NCBI GenBank assembly: GCA_016707525.1 | Contig: JADJHP010000007.1 | Span: 62,001-126,000 of the forward strand | Length of the DNA stretch: 64,000 bases | Source: Ignavibacteriota bacterium | GTDB taxonomy: Bacteria > Bacteroidota > Ignavibacteria > UBA10030 > UBA6906 | Reading direction: 5' to 3' | Shown here: one piece after another, positions 7,709 to 16,282 of the stretch | Layout: every line of letters starts with the position of its first letter | Numbering within the stretch: position 1 is the first letter of the stretch | Translations under genes and position numbers: made by a program | Notes under the pieces: generated by a model | The model's database searches: none | Told to the model about the DNA's origin: nothing | Seen by the model: only the letters and a program-made list of their open reading frames with translations

Positions 7709-9633
7709 GTGGTAGATCGTTGCAGGCTCGAGGCCGGAAGAGCGACCTCGTGCCCGGTCCTGGAGGCGCTATCGGTCCCGGCGATCCCGAGTTCATACGC
7801 CACGGTCTTCCCGTAGCGCACCCGGGACGTTCCCGGATTCACGGTCGTCCAGGTCAGACGGAAGCCCTCCGGCGTCATGTCCTTTTCTACGGGAACGGTG
7901 GCAATGACCGGACCGGCGGAGATGATGTCGGCCGGTGTGCGCGGCATCAGCTGGTATCCACCGATGTACGGCGACGCGCTGATGAACTGCCCGACGACGC
8001 CGATGATATCGCATGCCGACAGCGGTATCGGCGTGCCGACCAGCGTGGTGTTGTTGTCGATCCGCAGTTGGGTCGAGTCGGATCCACCCGTCACGATATA
8101 ATTCGTATTGGCGACCCACGCACCGCTGGCCGCAACGTGGACGTTGTTGACCCGCACAAGGCGCCCTTCGAACTCTTCGACGCCTCCCGCACCGTCGTGC
8201 GCGATCTGTCCGGCGGTGACCGGCACAGGCGTGACGTCATTGCCGGAACTCAGGAGCGTGTGCAGGATCGGGCTCACGATCTCCGTGAGTCCGGAGAAAG
8301 GCTGGACAAGCCCCGACACCACAACCTCGTCACCCCGGGAAACCGCGGTGGAGAATGTCGTGCCGAAGACCGCCATACCGCCGGTGTTGTCCTGGATATA
8401 GGAGGGCCCGCCGAACTCATTGGCAACGGTCACCACCCCGCGCACCGTCACCAGCCGTGCATTCAGAACCGGGATGCCATTGGCATCGTTGGCCTTCACC
8501 GTGGCGATGGGAAGCGGGACGCCGTACACGTAGACCGAAGGGGGGGTGCCGATGGCAAAGATGGAATCCGGATGCGTGCCGGTCTGTGCCGCGATCACGA
8601 ACGATGCGGTGGTATCCGGCGCAACGATATTGGCGACGGTGATCCGCGCGCTGTCCGGCCCTGCTACACTCAGTCCGCTGATCGCAAGCGTATCCCCGGA
8701 GATCGCGACGATGGGGCTTCCCCCTGCGGTCACGGAAACATCGCCGGATGCCTGCGACCAGCTCCAGCGTGCGGGGATGATGATGCGGGCATGGGAGATC
8801 ACGTACGGGTTCTCACCGAGGATCGTCAGCGTGATCGTATGCGTGCCGGTTCCCTGGATCACGCCGGGTGCGGCGCGAACGATACCATGGCCGATCGCAC
8901 CGGCCGTTGCACTCGCATCGGTCTCCTGTCCTGCAGAGATGACCCATGGGCCGGGGAAAGCGAGGGAACGTGTTCCGTCATCGTTCAGGGCAACGAGGGA
9001 GTCGATGACCCCTGCCGGGACGGCGATCTTGAATCCGCCGGCTGCGTAGGAGTATCCTTCCGTGATGGCGTTGTCTTCTGAACGATACGAGCCGACGACC
9101 GCGCCACCGGCATAGGCCAGGATGCCTTTGTTCGGTGCGGGGGAGGATGAACGTACGAGCCATCCCCCGTTGCCGGCCGGGGTGGTATTGAGCACGGCAA
9201 AGGTCTTCGGTGACGAGGTCAGATTCGTGGAAGTCGCGCCGACCCTGGCAGCACGGACGGATCCGGTGGTCCCGAGGCCGGTATTGTGCTTTGCATGGAT
9301 CCACCCCGACCAATTGCCAGAGGCATCAATGGCAACAACAGGCTGATTCGCGGCGTTGTACGCCGTGGTATTGCTCCAGGTACTCCCGGTCCACATGAAC
9401 TCGTTGTTCGTGCCGGAGTAGATCTTCAGAAATGCCTGTCCATTCGCAGCCAGCGTCCAGTTCTGGATGCGGACGAAGACCGCATACGGATAGCCGGTTG
9501 TCCCCGTCCCACCGCCGTCAGCGATACTGTTGGGAATGGCAACGGCCGTCAGCGATGCCTGGGAAATGGCCACAGTGTGAGCGAACAGGATGGCGATAAG
9601 AAGAGAAGCAAAGCGGGAGGCTGGTTGACGCAT
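7651..9633 (-). CDS. PLD-type secreted nuclease, N-terminal part (frameshifted gene)
   Basis: I choose ATG 9633, which opens a signal peptide (MRQPASRFASLLIAILFAHTVAISQA); in-frame codons upstream encode no hydrophobic segment. Next come a lamin-tail/BACON-like beta region and an OB-fold-like domain (NARLVTVRGVVTVANEFGG, YIQDNTGGMAVFG, RGDEVVVSGLV), typical of extracellular nucleases. Last is a fibronectin-III-like start (GFRLTWTTVNPGTSRVRYG). After HEVALPA, near position 7735, the frame shifts. Restoring one base gives ALEPATIYHVQAFSVAAG and joins it to the PLD half, making one protein of about 1,130 residues. A sigma70-like promoter lies about 70 bases upstream. Confidence 0.75.
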   Translation of the reverse strand: MRQPASRFASLLIAILFAHTVAISQASLTAVAIPNSIADGGGTGTTGYPYAVFVRIQNWTLAANGQAFLKIYSGTNNEFMWTGSTWSNTTAYNAANQPVVAIDASGNWSGWIHAKHNTGLGTTGSVRAARVGATSTNLTSSPKTFAVLNTTPAGNGGWLVRSSSPAPNKGILAYAGGAVVGSYRSEDNAITEGYSYAAGGFKIAVPAGVIDSLVALNDDGTRSLAFPGPWVISAGQETDASATAGAIGHGIVRAAPGVIQGTGTHTITLTILGENPYVISHARIIIPARWSWSQASGDVSVTAGGSPIVAISGDTLAISGLSVAGPDSARITVANIVAPDTTASFVIAAQTGTHPDSIFAIGTPPSVYVYGVPLPIATVKANDANGIPVLNARLVTVRGVVTVANEFGGPSYIQDNTGGMAVFGTTFSTAVSRGDEVVVSGLVQPFSGLTEIVSPILHTLLSSGNDVTPVPVTAGQIAHDGAGGVEEFEGRLVRVNNVHVAASGAWVANTNYIVTGGSDSTQLRIDNNTTLVGTPIPLSACDIIGVVGQFISASPYIGGYQLMPRTPADIISAGPVIATVPVEKDMTPEGFRLTWTTVNPGTSRVRYGKTVAYELGIAGTDSASRTGHEVALPASSLQRSTTCKPSLWRRAIPARPATCS

Positions 9634-9703
9634 GGGGAGATCCGTGATCCGTATTCCGATCAGCCAGATCCCCCCAGGGTCTGGACTCTTTATCTGTAGT
9701 GTA

Positions 9704-9732
9704 AAGATACTTATAGATATTTCGAGGTGCAA
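9704..9732 (-). promoter_or_regulatory. Sigma70-like promoter for the PLD nuclease gene
   Basis: On the minus strand, TTGCAC (9732-9727) and TATCTT (9709-9704) are separated by exactly 17 bases. They lie about 70 bases upstream of the chosen start at 9633, inside an AT-rich stretch within otherwise GC-rich DNA. Confidence 0.45.
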
Positions 9733-9866
9733 GGATGGCAGGCCGGGAGGCTGTTCTTGTCAGAGAACGGCACACGTCAATGTCATTTTGACAGCAGGGA
9801 GCACATCCGGAACCCACGCAGAGCACGCATATCTGCCATGATTTCATAGTATTATAGAGAGAACCC

Positions 9867-9895
9867 TTGTCAGGTGTCAAGTTTTTTAATATTTG
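9867..9895 (+). promoter_or_regulatory. Candidate promoter for the Oar-like TonB receptor
   Basis: TTGTCA (9867-9872) and TATTTG (9890-9895) are 17 bases apart in an AT-rich patch of the 449-base divergent gap. A second candidate, TTGCTT (9902-9907) and TAGATT (9925-9930), also has a 17-base spacer. Either would give a leader of about 150-180 bases. I see no gene in the rest of this gap. Confidence 0.35.
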
Positions 9896-10082
9896 GTTAA
9901 CTTGCTTTTTCAGGATTCTCCCCGTAGATTGGTGCCGGCTTCTCTCTCGCTCTACACCGCTCTCTGTCAATCCCATGTAACGACCCAAACGCGTTGGCAC
10001 AGAGGCATAAGTACACCCGTACATCCGTACGCACCAGGAAACACCCAGCATCACCCAGCAGGCTCACTAACAGGAGGAGTGG

Positions 10083-13000
10083 ATGAAAACAACTACGACC
10101 ATGTGGACGGTGGTGGCAGTTCTTGTTTTGCTCATGGCCGCCCCGACCGCGATCTTCGCACAGGGAACCACGACAGGCGCCATCAGCGGGCGGGTCATCA
10201 GCGCGACGGGCGAGGTTCTGCCCGGAGCAACCGTGACCGCCAGGCACACAGAAAGCGGAAGCACGTGGGGTTCGAGCAGCCGCGAGAACGGCCGGTTCGT
10301 GATCCCGAACCTCCGTGTCGGCGGCCCGTATACGGTCACTGTCGCCCTCGTTGGATACAAGAAAACATCTCGCGAGAACATCTACACGATCGTCTCCCAG
10401 ACGACCGAGGTGGACTTCACGCTGACAGAGACTCCGGTGGAGACCGAAGAGCTGGTCATCCGCGGAACGCGGCAGGAGGGATCCGACAAGACCGGATCAA
10501 GCACGAACGTGGATAAGCTGACCTTTGCCCTCCTGCCGACCATCACCGGCCGGTTCCAGGATTTCGTACGTCTGACCCCGGAATCCCGTGGCAGCTCGTA
10601 CGGTGGCAACTCCTACATGGGCCAGGACAGCCGCTACAATAATACCACGATCGATGGCGCCTACTTCAACAACTCGTTCGGCCTGATGGGCCAGGTCGGT
10701 GAGCGCACCGGCGTCGCCCCGATCTCCCTCGACGCGATCGAGCAGGTCCAGGTGAACATCGCTCCGTACGATGTGCGACAGGGCAACTTCGTTGGCGCCG
10801 CGATGAACAGCGTCACGAAGAGCGGTACCAACTCATGGTCCGGCACCGTTGCCTTCGGCACCCGGAACAACAGCTTCGTGGGCACGCAGGCCGGCATCAA
10901 TACGTATAACCCGGGCACGTTCCGCTACAACAAGATCACGTTCAGCCTCGGCGGCCCGATCATCAAAGACAAGCTGTTCTTCTTCGCGAACTATGAAGGC
11001 GACAAGACCACGGCACCGGGCACGAGCTTCACCGCCAACCCGGGTGGAGCAACGGTGGGTGGCAACATGACCCGCGTGCTCGCGAGCGACCTGAACGCCC
11101 TGTCCACCTTCCTGAAGTCCAGTTTCGGCTACGATGCAGGTTCGTACGAGGGATATGATTTCGAGACCCCCGGCAAGCGGTACCTCCTGAAACTCGACTA
11201 CAACGTCGACGATAAGAACAAGGTCACGCTGCGCTACAACCGCCTGGATTCCGAGACCCCGGTCCTCATGTCGAACTCGAGCTCCCTCGGCTTCGGCACG
11301 CGCCGCAGCAGCACCACGGGCCTCAACTTCACGGGCTCGAACTACAGCATCCTCGAGAACAGCTACTCGGTCGTGGGCGAGTGGAACTCGATCCTGAGCA
11401 ACGACATGTACAACAACCTCATCGTGGGCTACAGCTACAGCGATGAGAGCCGCGGCGATGCGGGCACCCTCTTCCCGTTCGTCGACATCCTGAACTCTGG
11501 TTCGGTCTACACCTCGTTCGGTTCCGAGCCGTTCACCCCGAACAACGAACTCCGCTACTCCAGCTGGCAGGTGCAGGACAACTTCACGTGGGACCTCGGT
11601 ACGGGCCATGTGCTGACGTTCGGCTTCGCCGGCGAGAAGTACCATTCGGAGAACGTGTTCTTCCCGGGCAAACAGAGCGTGTATGTCTACAATTCGCTGC
11701 AGGACTTCTACACGGACGCCCAGGGATATCTGACGAACCCGAACCGGACGGTCTCGCCTGTCACCCTCCGTTCGTTCCAGGTCCGCTACAACAACATCCC
11801 GGGCCAGGAGAAACCGGTCCAGCCCCTTGATGTGTACTATGTGGGCCTGTATGCACAGGATGAGTATCAGGTCACGAAGGACCTCAAGCTGACCCTCGGC
11901 CTGCGTTTCGACATTCCGAGCTTCGGCGAGACCGGCTACCTGAATGCCAACGCGGATGCGCTGTCGTTCATGGATGAGAACGGTGCCTCGGTCAAGTACA
12001 GCACGGCAAAACTGCCGGGTGCCAAGATCCTCTTTTCCCCCCGCGCCGGCTTCAACTACGACGTGTTCGGCGACCGCACCACGCAGGTGCGCGGCGGTAC
12101 CGGTATCTTCACCGGCCGTCCGGCCTATGTGTGGATCTCGAACCAGATCGGCAACACGGGCGTGCTGACCGGCTTCATCTCGGCCACCAACACCACCGCC
12201 TATCCGTTCAATCCGAATCCGGATGCCTACAAGCCTGCGGCCACCGGCAACCCGGCGTCGTCGTATGAACTCGCGTTGACGGATCCGGACTTCAAATTCC
12301 CGCAGCAGTGGCGCACCAACATCGCCGTCGACCAGAAGCTGCCGTTCGACGTTACCGCGACAGCAGAATTCATCTATGGCCGCGAGATCAACGGCGTCTA
12401 TTACATCAACGCCAACCTGACCGCGCCGAATACGGCATTCACAGGTGCCGACACCCGTCCCCGGTGGACCACCACGAACCGCATCAACGCGAACGTGTCG
12501 AACGCCACCGTCATTAAGAATCAGAACGACGGCTGGAACTATATGGTGTCCTTATCCCTCACGCGTCAGCTCGCCGACGGCTTCTTCGGCAAGGTCGGCT
12601 TCAACTATGGCGTGTCCAAGAATACGGTCGATCCCGGTTCCATCGCCTTCGGCTCGTGGAGCGCCAACCAGGTGCCCGGCAACCCGAACAACGCCCCCGT
12701 GTCATTCAGCCAGAACTCGCCGGGCTCCCGTCTGTTCACAGCGCTCTCGTACCGCCTCGACTACTTCGACTTTGGTGCGACGACGGTGTCGGTATTCTTT
12801 GACAACTACAGCGTCGGCGTCGTCAGCGGCACCACCCTCGGCAGCAATGGCAGCTACACCTACAGCGGCGATGTGAACGGTGACGGTAACTCAAGCAACG
12901 ACCTGATCTACGTCCCGCGCAACACGTCGGAAATGAGCTTCGCCGCCATCACCGGCAGCGTACCCTTCACGCCCGAGCAGCAGGCCGCGGCCTGGGATGC

Positions 13001-13376
13001 GTACATTGCGCAGGATGAGTATCTGAACAGCCGCCGGGGCAGCTATGCCGAACGCGGTGGTGCATTCATGCCGTGGGTGTCCCGCCTGGATCTCAGCCTC
13101 ATCCAGTCGGTCTATACCGATCTGTTCAACAAGCGCCAGAATTTCGAGATCCGTCTCGACATCCTGAACTTCGGCAATCTTCTGAGCGACAACTGGGGCC
13201 AGATGAAACGTTTCGTCAATCTCCAGCCGCTGACCTACGTCAGCACAAGCACCGCTGGTGTGCCGACGTACCGGATGCGCGTTGTGAACAATAGGTTGAT
13301 GGACCACACGTTTGAAACAGCAGCGAACCTGGCCGATGTGTATAGCTTCCAGCTCGGCCTGAAGTACTTCTTCTAA
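10083..13376 (+). CDS. Oar-like TonB-dependent outer-membrane receptor
   Basis: A 1,097-aa outer-membrane protein preceded by an excellent ribosome site (AGGAGGAG, 3 bases before ATG). A signal peptide ends near residue 26 (AAPTAIFAQG). Residues about 30-115 form a carboxypeptidase-regulatory-like beta-sandwich (GAISGRVISATGEVLPGATVTARH). Then come a TonB plug (about 125-245; ISLDAIEQVQVNIAPYDVRQGNFVGAAMNSVTKSG) and a long beta-barrel ending in the aromatic LGLKYFF. The organisation matches Oar of Myxococcus and its FCB relatives rather than classical siderophore receptors; the cargo is unknown and may be peptide or protein. The gene stands alone, divergent from the nuclease gene and followed by a terminator-like hairpin. 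Confidence 0.88.
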   Translation: MKTTTTMWTVVAVLVLLMAAPTAIFAQGTTTGAISGRVISATGEVLPGATVTARHTESGSTWGSSSRENGRFVIPNLRVGGPYTVTVALVGYKKTSRENIYTIVSQTTEVDFTLTETPVETEELVIRGTRQEGSDKTGSSTNVDKLTFALLPTITGRFQDFVRLTPESRGSSYGGNSYMGQDSRYNNTTIDGAYFNNSFGLMGQVGERTGVAPISLDAIEQVQVNIAPYDVRQGNFVGAAMNSVTKSGTNSWSGTVAFGTRNNSFVGTQAGINTYNPGTFRYNKITFSLGGPIIKDKLFFFANYEGDKTTAPGTSFTANPGGATVGGNMTRVLASDLNALSTFLKSSFGYDAGSYEGYDFETPGKRYLLKLDYNVDDKNKVTLRYNRLDSETPVLMSNSSSLGFGTRRSSTTGLNFTGSNYSILENSYSVVGEWNSILSNDMYNNLIVGYSYSDESRGDAGTLFPFVDILNSGSVYTSFGSEPFTPNNELRYSSWQVQDNFTWDLGTGHVLTFGFAGEKYHSENVFFPGKQSVYVYNSLQDFYTDAQGYLTNPNRTVSPVTLRSFQVRYNNIPGQEKPVQPLDVYYVGLYAQDEYQVTKDLKLTLGLRFDIPSFGETGYLNANADALSFMDENGASVKYSTAKLPGAKILFSPRAGFNYDVFGDRTTQVRGGTGIFTGRPAYVWISNQIGNTGVLTGFISATNTTAYPFNPNPDAYKPAATGNPASSYELALTDPDFKFPQQWRTNIAVDQKLPFDVTATAEFIYGREINGVYYINANLTAPNTAFTGADTRPRWTTTNRINANVSNATVIKNQNDGWNYMVSLSLTRQLADGFFGKVGFNYGVSKNTVDPGSIAFGSWSANQVPGNPNNAPVSFSQNSPGSRLFTALSYRLDYFDFGATTVSVFFDNYSVGVVSGTTLGSNGSYTYSGDVNGDGNSSNDLIYVPRNTSEMSFAAITGSVPFTPEQQAAAWDAYIAQDEYLNSRRGSYAERGGAFMPWVSRLDLSLIQSVYTDLFNKRQNFEIRLDILNFGNLLSDNWGQMKRFVNLQPLTYVSTSTAGVPTYRMRVVNNRLMDHTFETAANLADVYSFQLGLKYFF

Positions 13377-13453
13377 GCAGCACCTTCCCTGGTTGCCCGG
13401 AATTCGCATCAGGCCCGGATGCAGCAGCCAGTATGAACATACAGCGGGCTCAA

Positions 13454-13490
13454 CGAACGGCGTCTGTCCCCCAGGGACGGGCGCCGTTCG
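13454..13490 (+). terminator. Terminator-like hairpin after the TonB receptor
   Basis: A nearly perfect stem pairs 13454-13470 (CGAACGGCGTCTGTCCC) with 13473-13490 (GGGACGGGCGCCGTTCG). It lies about 80 bases after the stop codon. The T-tract after it is weak, so release may need a factor. Confidence 0.45.
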
Positions 13491-13516
13491 CGTTTCAACC
13501 CGGCCGACGGTAGAGA

Positions 13517-13632
13517 GCCCCGCCGTGCCCTCCCACAGCGGAAACGCGACTCCTGTGTGGGCGATGCAGGAGGGAATTGGCAGGGCCGTTCCGCCTCTTG
13601 AGCATTTCCGCCGTGGGAGGGCACGGAGGGGC
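13517..13632. repeat. 116-bp element with 28-bp imperfect terminal inverted repeats
   Basis: Arm 13517-13544 (starting GCCCCGCCGTGCCCTCCCAC) is the reverse complement of arm 13605-13632 at 26 of 28 positions. The loop holds a smaller inverted pair, CTCCTG/CAGGAG. No open frame of interest lies inside, and no target duplication is obvious at the edges. It resembles a MITE or a REP-type mobile palindrome, but it could also be a long regulatory hairpin. A GTAG tetranucleotide sits just outside the left arm. Confidence 0.6.
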
Positions 13633-13660
13633 AAACCGACGGCCTCTCTGCGCGTTGCAA

Positions 13661-13689
13661 TTGTGGTGACAAATGGCGAAATTTATAGC
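13661..13689 (+). promoter_or_regulatory. Candidate promoter of the aminotransferase gene
   Basis: TTGTGG (13661-13666) and TATAGC (13684-13689) have a 17-base spacer in a locally AT-rich stretch and predict a leader of about 60 bases ahead of ATG 13757. Confidence 0.4.
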
Positions 13690-13756
13690 GTTGTACCCGG
13701 ACCACCGTTGTTACTGACCCCGACATCTTGCCCCGCACATACCAGGAGAGGTACGC

Positions 13757-14830
13757 ATGCATAAGAAATTGTTCATCCCGGGCCCGACCGAGGTAGCCCC
13801 GGATGTACTCCAGAAGATGGCCACCCCCATGATGGGGCACCGCTCCAAGGACGCCTCCACGCTCCAGCGTGAGATCAGCGACAAGATGAAGCAGGTGTTC
13901 CATACCGTGAACCCGATCCTCCTCTCCACGTCATCGGGATCCGGCCTCATGGAAGGATCCATCCGCTCCATGACCGCCAAACGCGCGATGTGCTTCTCCG
14001 TCGGCGCCTTCGGCAAACGCTGGTACAAGATGGCCCTCGCCAACGGCGTCGAGGCCGACCTCGTTGAGTCGGAGTTCGGCAAGCCGACCACCGCAGAGAT
14101 GGTGGACAAGGCACTGGCCACGGGCAAGTACGACGTCCTGACCGTCACGCATAACGAGACCTCCACGGGCGTCATGAATCCCGTTGCCGAGATCGCACAG
14201 GTCGTGAAGAAGTATCCCGATGTGATCTGGCTCGTGGATACCGTCAGTTCCATGGCAGGCGTCAAGATCCCCGTGGACGAACTGGGCATCGACGTGTGCA
14301 TCACGTCCACCCAGAAAGCCCTGGCACTTCCTCCGGGCATGGCGATCTGCTCCATCTCCCCGAAGGCACTCGAACACGGCAAGCAGGTGAAGTACCGCGG
14401 ATGGTACCTGGACCTCCTCGAACTCTATAAGTATGTGGAGACCAAGGATCACCAGTATTCCGCGACGCCGTCGCTCTCCCACATGTTCGCGCTGCACTAT
14501 CAACTCGACCGCATCCTTGCGGAAGGGCTCGAGAAGCGCTATGCGCGTCACAAGGAGATGGCGGAGTTCACGCGCGCCTGGGCGAAAGAACATTTCGCAC
14601 TCTTCCCGGAAGAGAAGTATGCGTCGCAGACCCTCACCACCATCACCAACACGCGGAATATCTCCGTGAAGGCGTTGAACGACGCGCTGGGCAAGATGGG
14701 CATGCAGATCTCCAACGGCTACGGCGACCTGAAAGAGAAGACCTTCCGCATCGCGCACATGGGCGAATTGACCATGGCCGATATGAAAGAGGTCACCTCG
14801 GCCATCGAAAAGGTACTGCCAACGCTCTAG
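13757..14830 (+). CDS. Class-V aminotransferase (serine-pyruvate/alanine-glyoxylate or phosphoserine type)
   Basis: A 357-aa PLP enzyme with a strong ribosome site (AGGAGAGG). The N-terminus IPGPTEVAPDVLQKM is typical of the alanine-glyoxylate/serine-pyruvate group. The PLP-binding residues are visible: Asp161 in WLVDTVSS, and the Schiff-base Lys187 in ITSTQKALALPPG. Family members move amino groups between serine, alanine or phosphoserine and glyoxylate, pyruvate or 2-oxoglutarate. Downstream is a DUF1015 gene, a partner repeatedly seen with serine-biosynthesis genes, so a phosphoserine- or serine-linked role is the best guess. No serA is present here. Substrate specificity cannot be assigned from sequence alone. 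Confidence 0.85.
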   Translation: MHKKLFIPGPTEVAPDVLQKMATPMMGHRSKDASTLQREISDKMKQVFHTVNPILLSTSSGSGLMEGSIRSMTAKRAMCFSVGAFGKRWYKMALANGVEADLVESEFGKPTTAEMVDKALATGKYDVLTVTHNETSTGVMNPVAEIAQVVKKYPDVIWLVDTVSSMAGVKIPVDELGIDVCITSTQKALALPPGMAICSISPKALEHGKQVKYRGWYLDLLELYKYVETKDHQYSATPSLSHMFALHYQLDRILAEGLEKRYARHKEMAEFTRAWAKEHFALFPEEKYASQTLTTITNTRNISVKALNDALGKMGMQISNGYGDLKEKTFRIAHMGELTMADMKEVTSAIEKVLPTL

Positions 14831-14852
14831 CAGCGAAGACAGAGGATGGAAC

Positions 14853-14890
14853 AAGGATGAGTGGAGGGACTGCCCCTTCACTCATTCCTT
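14853..14890 (+). terminator. Terminator-like hairpin after the aminotransferase gene
   Basis: AAGGATGAGTG with GAGGG (14853-14868) pairs with CCCCT and TCACTCATTCCTT (14873-14890) with one bulge, followed by a pyrimidine-rich stretch. It may attenuate rather than stop transcription into the DUF1015 gene. Confidence 0.35.
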
Positions 14891-15004
14891 CTCACTCCCC
14901 TCCTCTCTCCTGGCGACGTGTTCTTCGTACAGAGCGCGGGCTTCCTTGTTTCTTGTCTGTCGTACTGACATTTTCCCTCTTTCTTTCATTTCTCGACCAA
15001 CGAC

Positions 15005-16246
15005 ATGTCGACCCTCCGTCCGTTCAAAGGATTCCGCCCGCAGCCACAGTTCGCAGCGCAGGTGGCAGCCAAACCCTACGATGTGCTCAACTCCGATGAG
15101 GCGCGCACCGAGGCCGCCGGCAATCCGCTCTCCTTCCTGCATGTCGGGAAGCCCGAGATCGATCTGCCACCCGACATCCACCTGTACGATGAGCGGGTGT
15201 ACCTCAAGGGGAAGGAGAACCTGGAGAAGCTCATCCGGGATGGCGTGCTGATGGAGGAGAAGACGCCTGCATTCTATGTGTATGCACAGACGATGCATGG
15301 CCACACCCAGTTCGGGATCGTGGGATGTGCGGCCGTTGCAGAGTATCTGAACAACACGATCAAGAAGCACGAGCTGACCCGTAAGGACAAAGAGGACGAC
15401 CGGACGAAGCACGTCCGGGTCACCAATGCACACTCCGGCCCGATCTTCCTGACCTATCGGGCCGAACCGGCGATCGATGCGATCGTTGCGCGCGTGAGCG
15501 CCGCGAAGGCGGAATACGATTTCACGGCGCCGGATGGGATCCGGCACCAATTGTGGGTCATTGCGGATACGGCGACCGTCCATGCGGTCGCCGAGGCGTT
15601 CACGAAGGTCCCTGCGCTGTATGTTGCCGATGGCCACCATCGCTCGGCGGCAGCGGCCCGCGTGGGTAAGGAACTCGCCGATGCGAATCCGAACCACCGC
15701 GGCGATGAGGAATACAATTTCTTCCTCGCGGTGCTCTTCCCCGCCCCGCAGTTGCGCATCATGGACTACAACCGTGTGGTCAAGGACCTGAACGGTCGGA
15801 CCGAAGAGGCGTTCTTCGCCGAACTCCGGAAGGTCTTCAGCGTGGCACCTGCCGCAACGCAACACCGTCCGGCCCGCAAGGGTGAGTATGGGATGTATAT
15901 GAAGGGGCGGTGGTACATCCTGACCGCACCGTCATCGCTCACCTCGATCGCCGATCCTGTCGAGCGGTTGGACGTGTCCATCCTGCAGAAGTATCTGCTT
16001 GCGCCGGTGCTGGGCATCGATGATCCGCGGACGAGCAAGCGCATCGATTTTGTGGGTGGGATCCGCGGGTTGGGTGAACTGGAGAAGCGCGTGGACAGCG
16101 GGGAGATGACGGTCGCGTTCGCGATGTTCCCGACATCGATCGACGAGCTTCTGGCCATCGCCGATGCGGGACAGATCATGCCGCCGAAGTCGACCTGGTT
16201 CGAGCCGAAGCTCCGCGACGGCGTCGTGGTTCACATGGTGTCGTAA
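15005..16246 (+). CDS. DUF1015 family protein
   Basis: A 413-aa soluble protein of the DUF1015 family (PF06245). The typical N-terminus LRPFKGFRPQPQFAAQVAAKPYDVLNSDEA and the diagnostic ADGHHRSAAAARVGKEL (about residues 208-224) are both present. The GHHR element resembles the ParB/Srx-type nucleotide-binding motif. The biochemical role of the family is not firmly established, but its genes recur next to phosphoglycerate dehydrogenase and phosphoserine-type aminotransferases. Here it follows the class-V aminotransferase after 174 bases. I see no convincing Shine-Dalgarno sequence before the ATG. The length is normal for the family and the C-terminus is complete (DGVVVHMVS). Confidence 0.85.
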   Translation: MSTLRPFKGFRPQPQFAAQVAAKPYDVLNSDEARTEAAGNPLSFLHVGKPEIDLPPDIHLYDERVYLKGKENLEKLIRDGVLMEEKTPAFYVYAQTMHGHTQFGIVGCAAVAEYLNNTIKKHELTRKDKEDDRTKHVRVTNAHSGPIFLTYRAEPAIDAIVARVSAAKAEYDFTAPDGIRHQLWVIADTATVHAVAEAFTKVPALYVADGHHRSAAAARVGKELADANPNHRGDEEYNFFLAVLFPAPQLRIMDYNRVVKDLNGRTEEAFFAELRKVFSVAPAATQHRPARKGEYGMYMKGRWYILTAPSSLTSIADPVERLDVSILQKYLLAPVLGIDDPRTSKRIDFVGGIRGLGELEKRVDSGEMTVAFAMFPTSIDELLAIADAGQIMPPKSTWFEPKLRDGVVVHMVS

Positions 16247-16250
16247 CACA

Positions 16251-16277
16251 GGGAAGAGTGCCGTGGGCACTCTTCCC
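16251..16277. terminator. Bidirectional terminator between DUF1015 and the XRE/S24 repressor
   Basis: A perfect 12-bp stem, GGGAAGAGTGCC / GGCACTCTTCCC, with a 3-base loop lies between two convergent genes. It is followed by GTCTCTT on the plus strand. Confidence 0.65.
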
Positions 16278-16282
16278 GTCTC

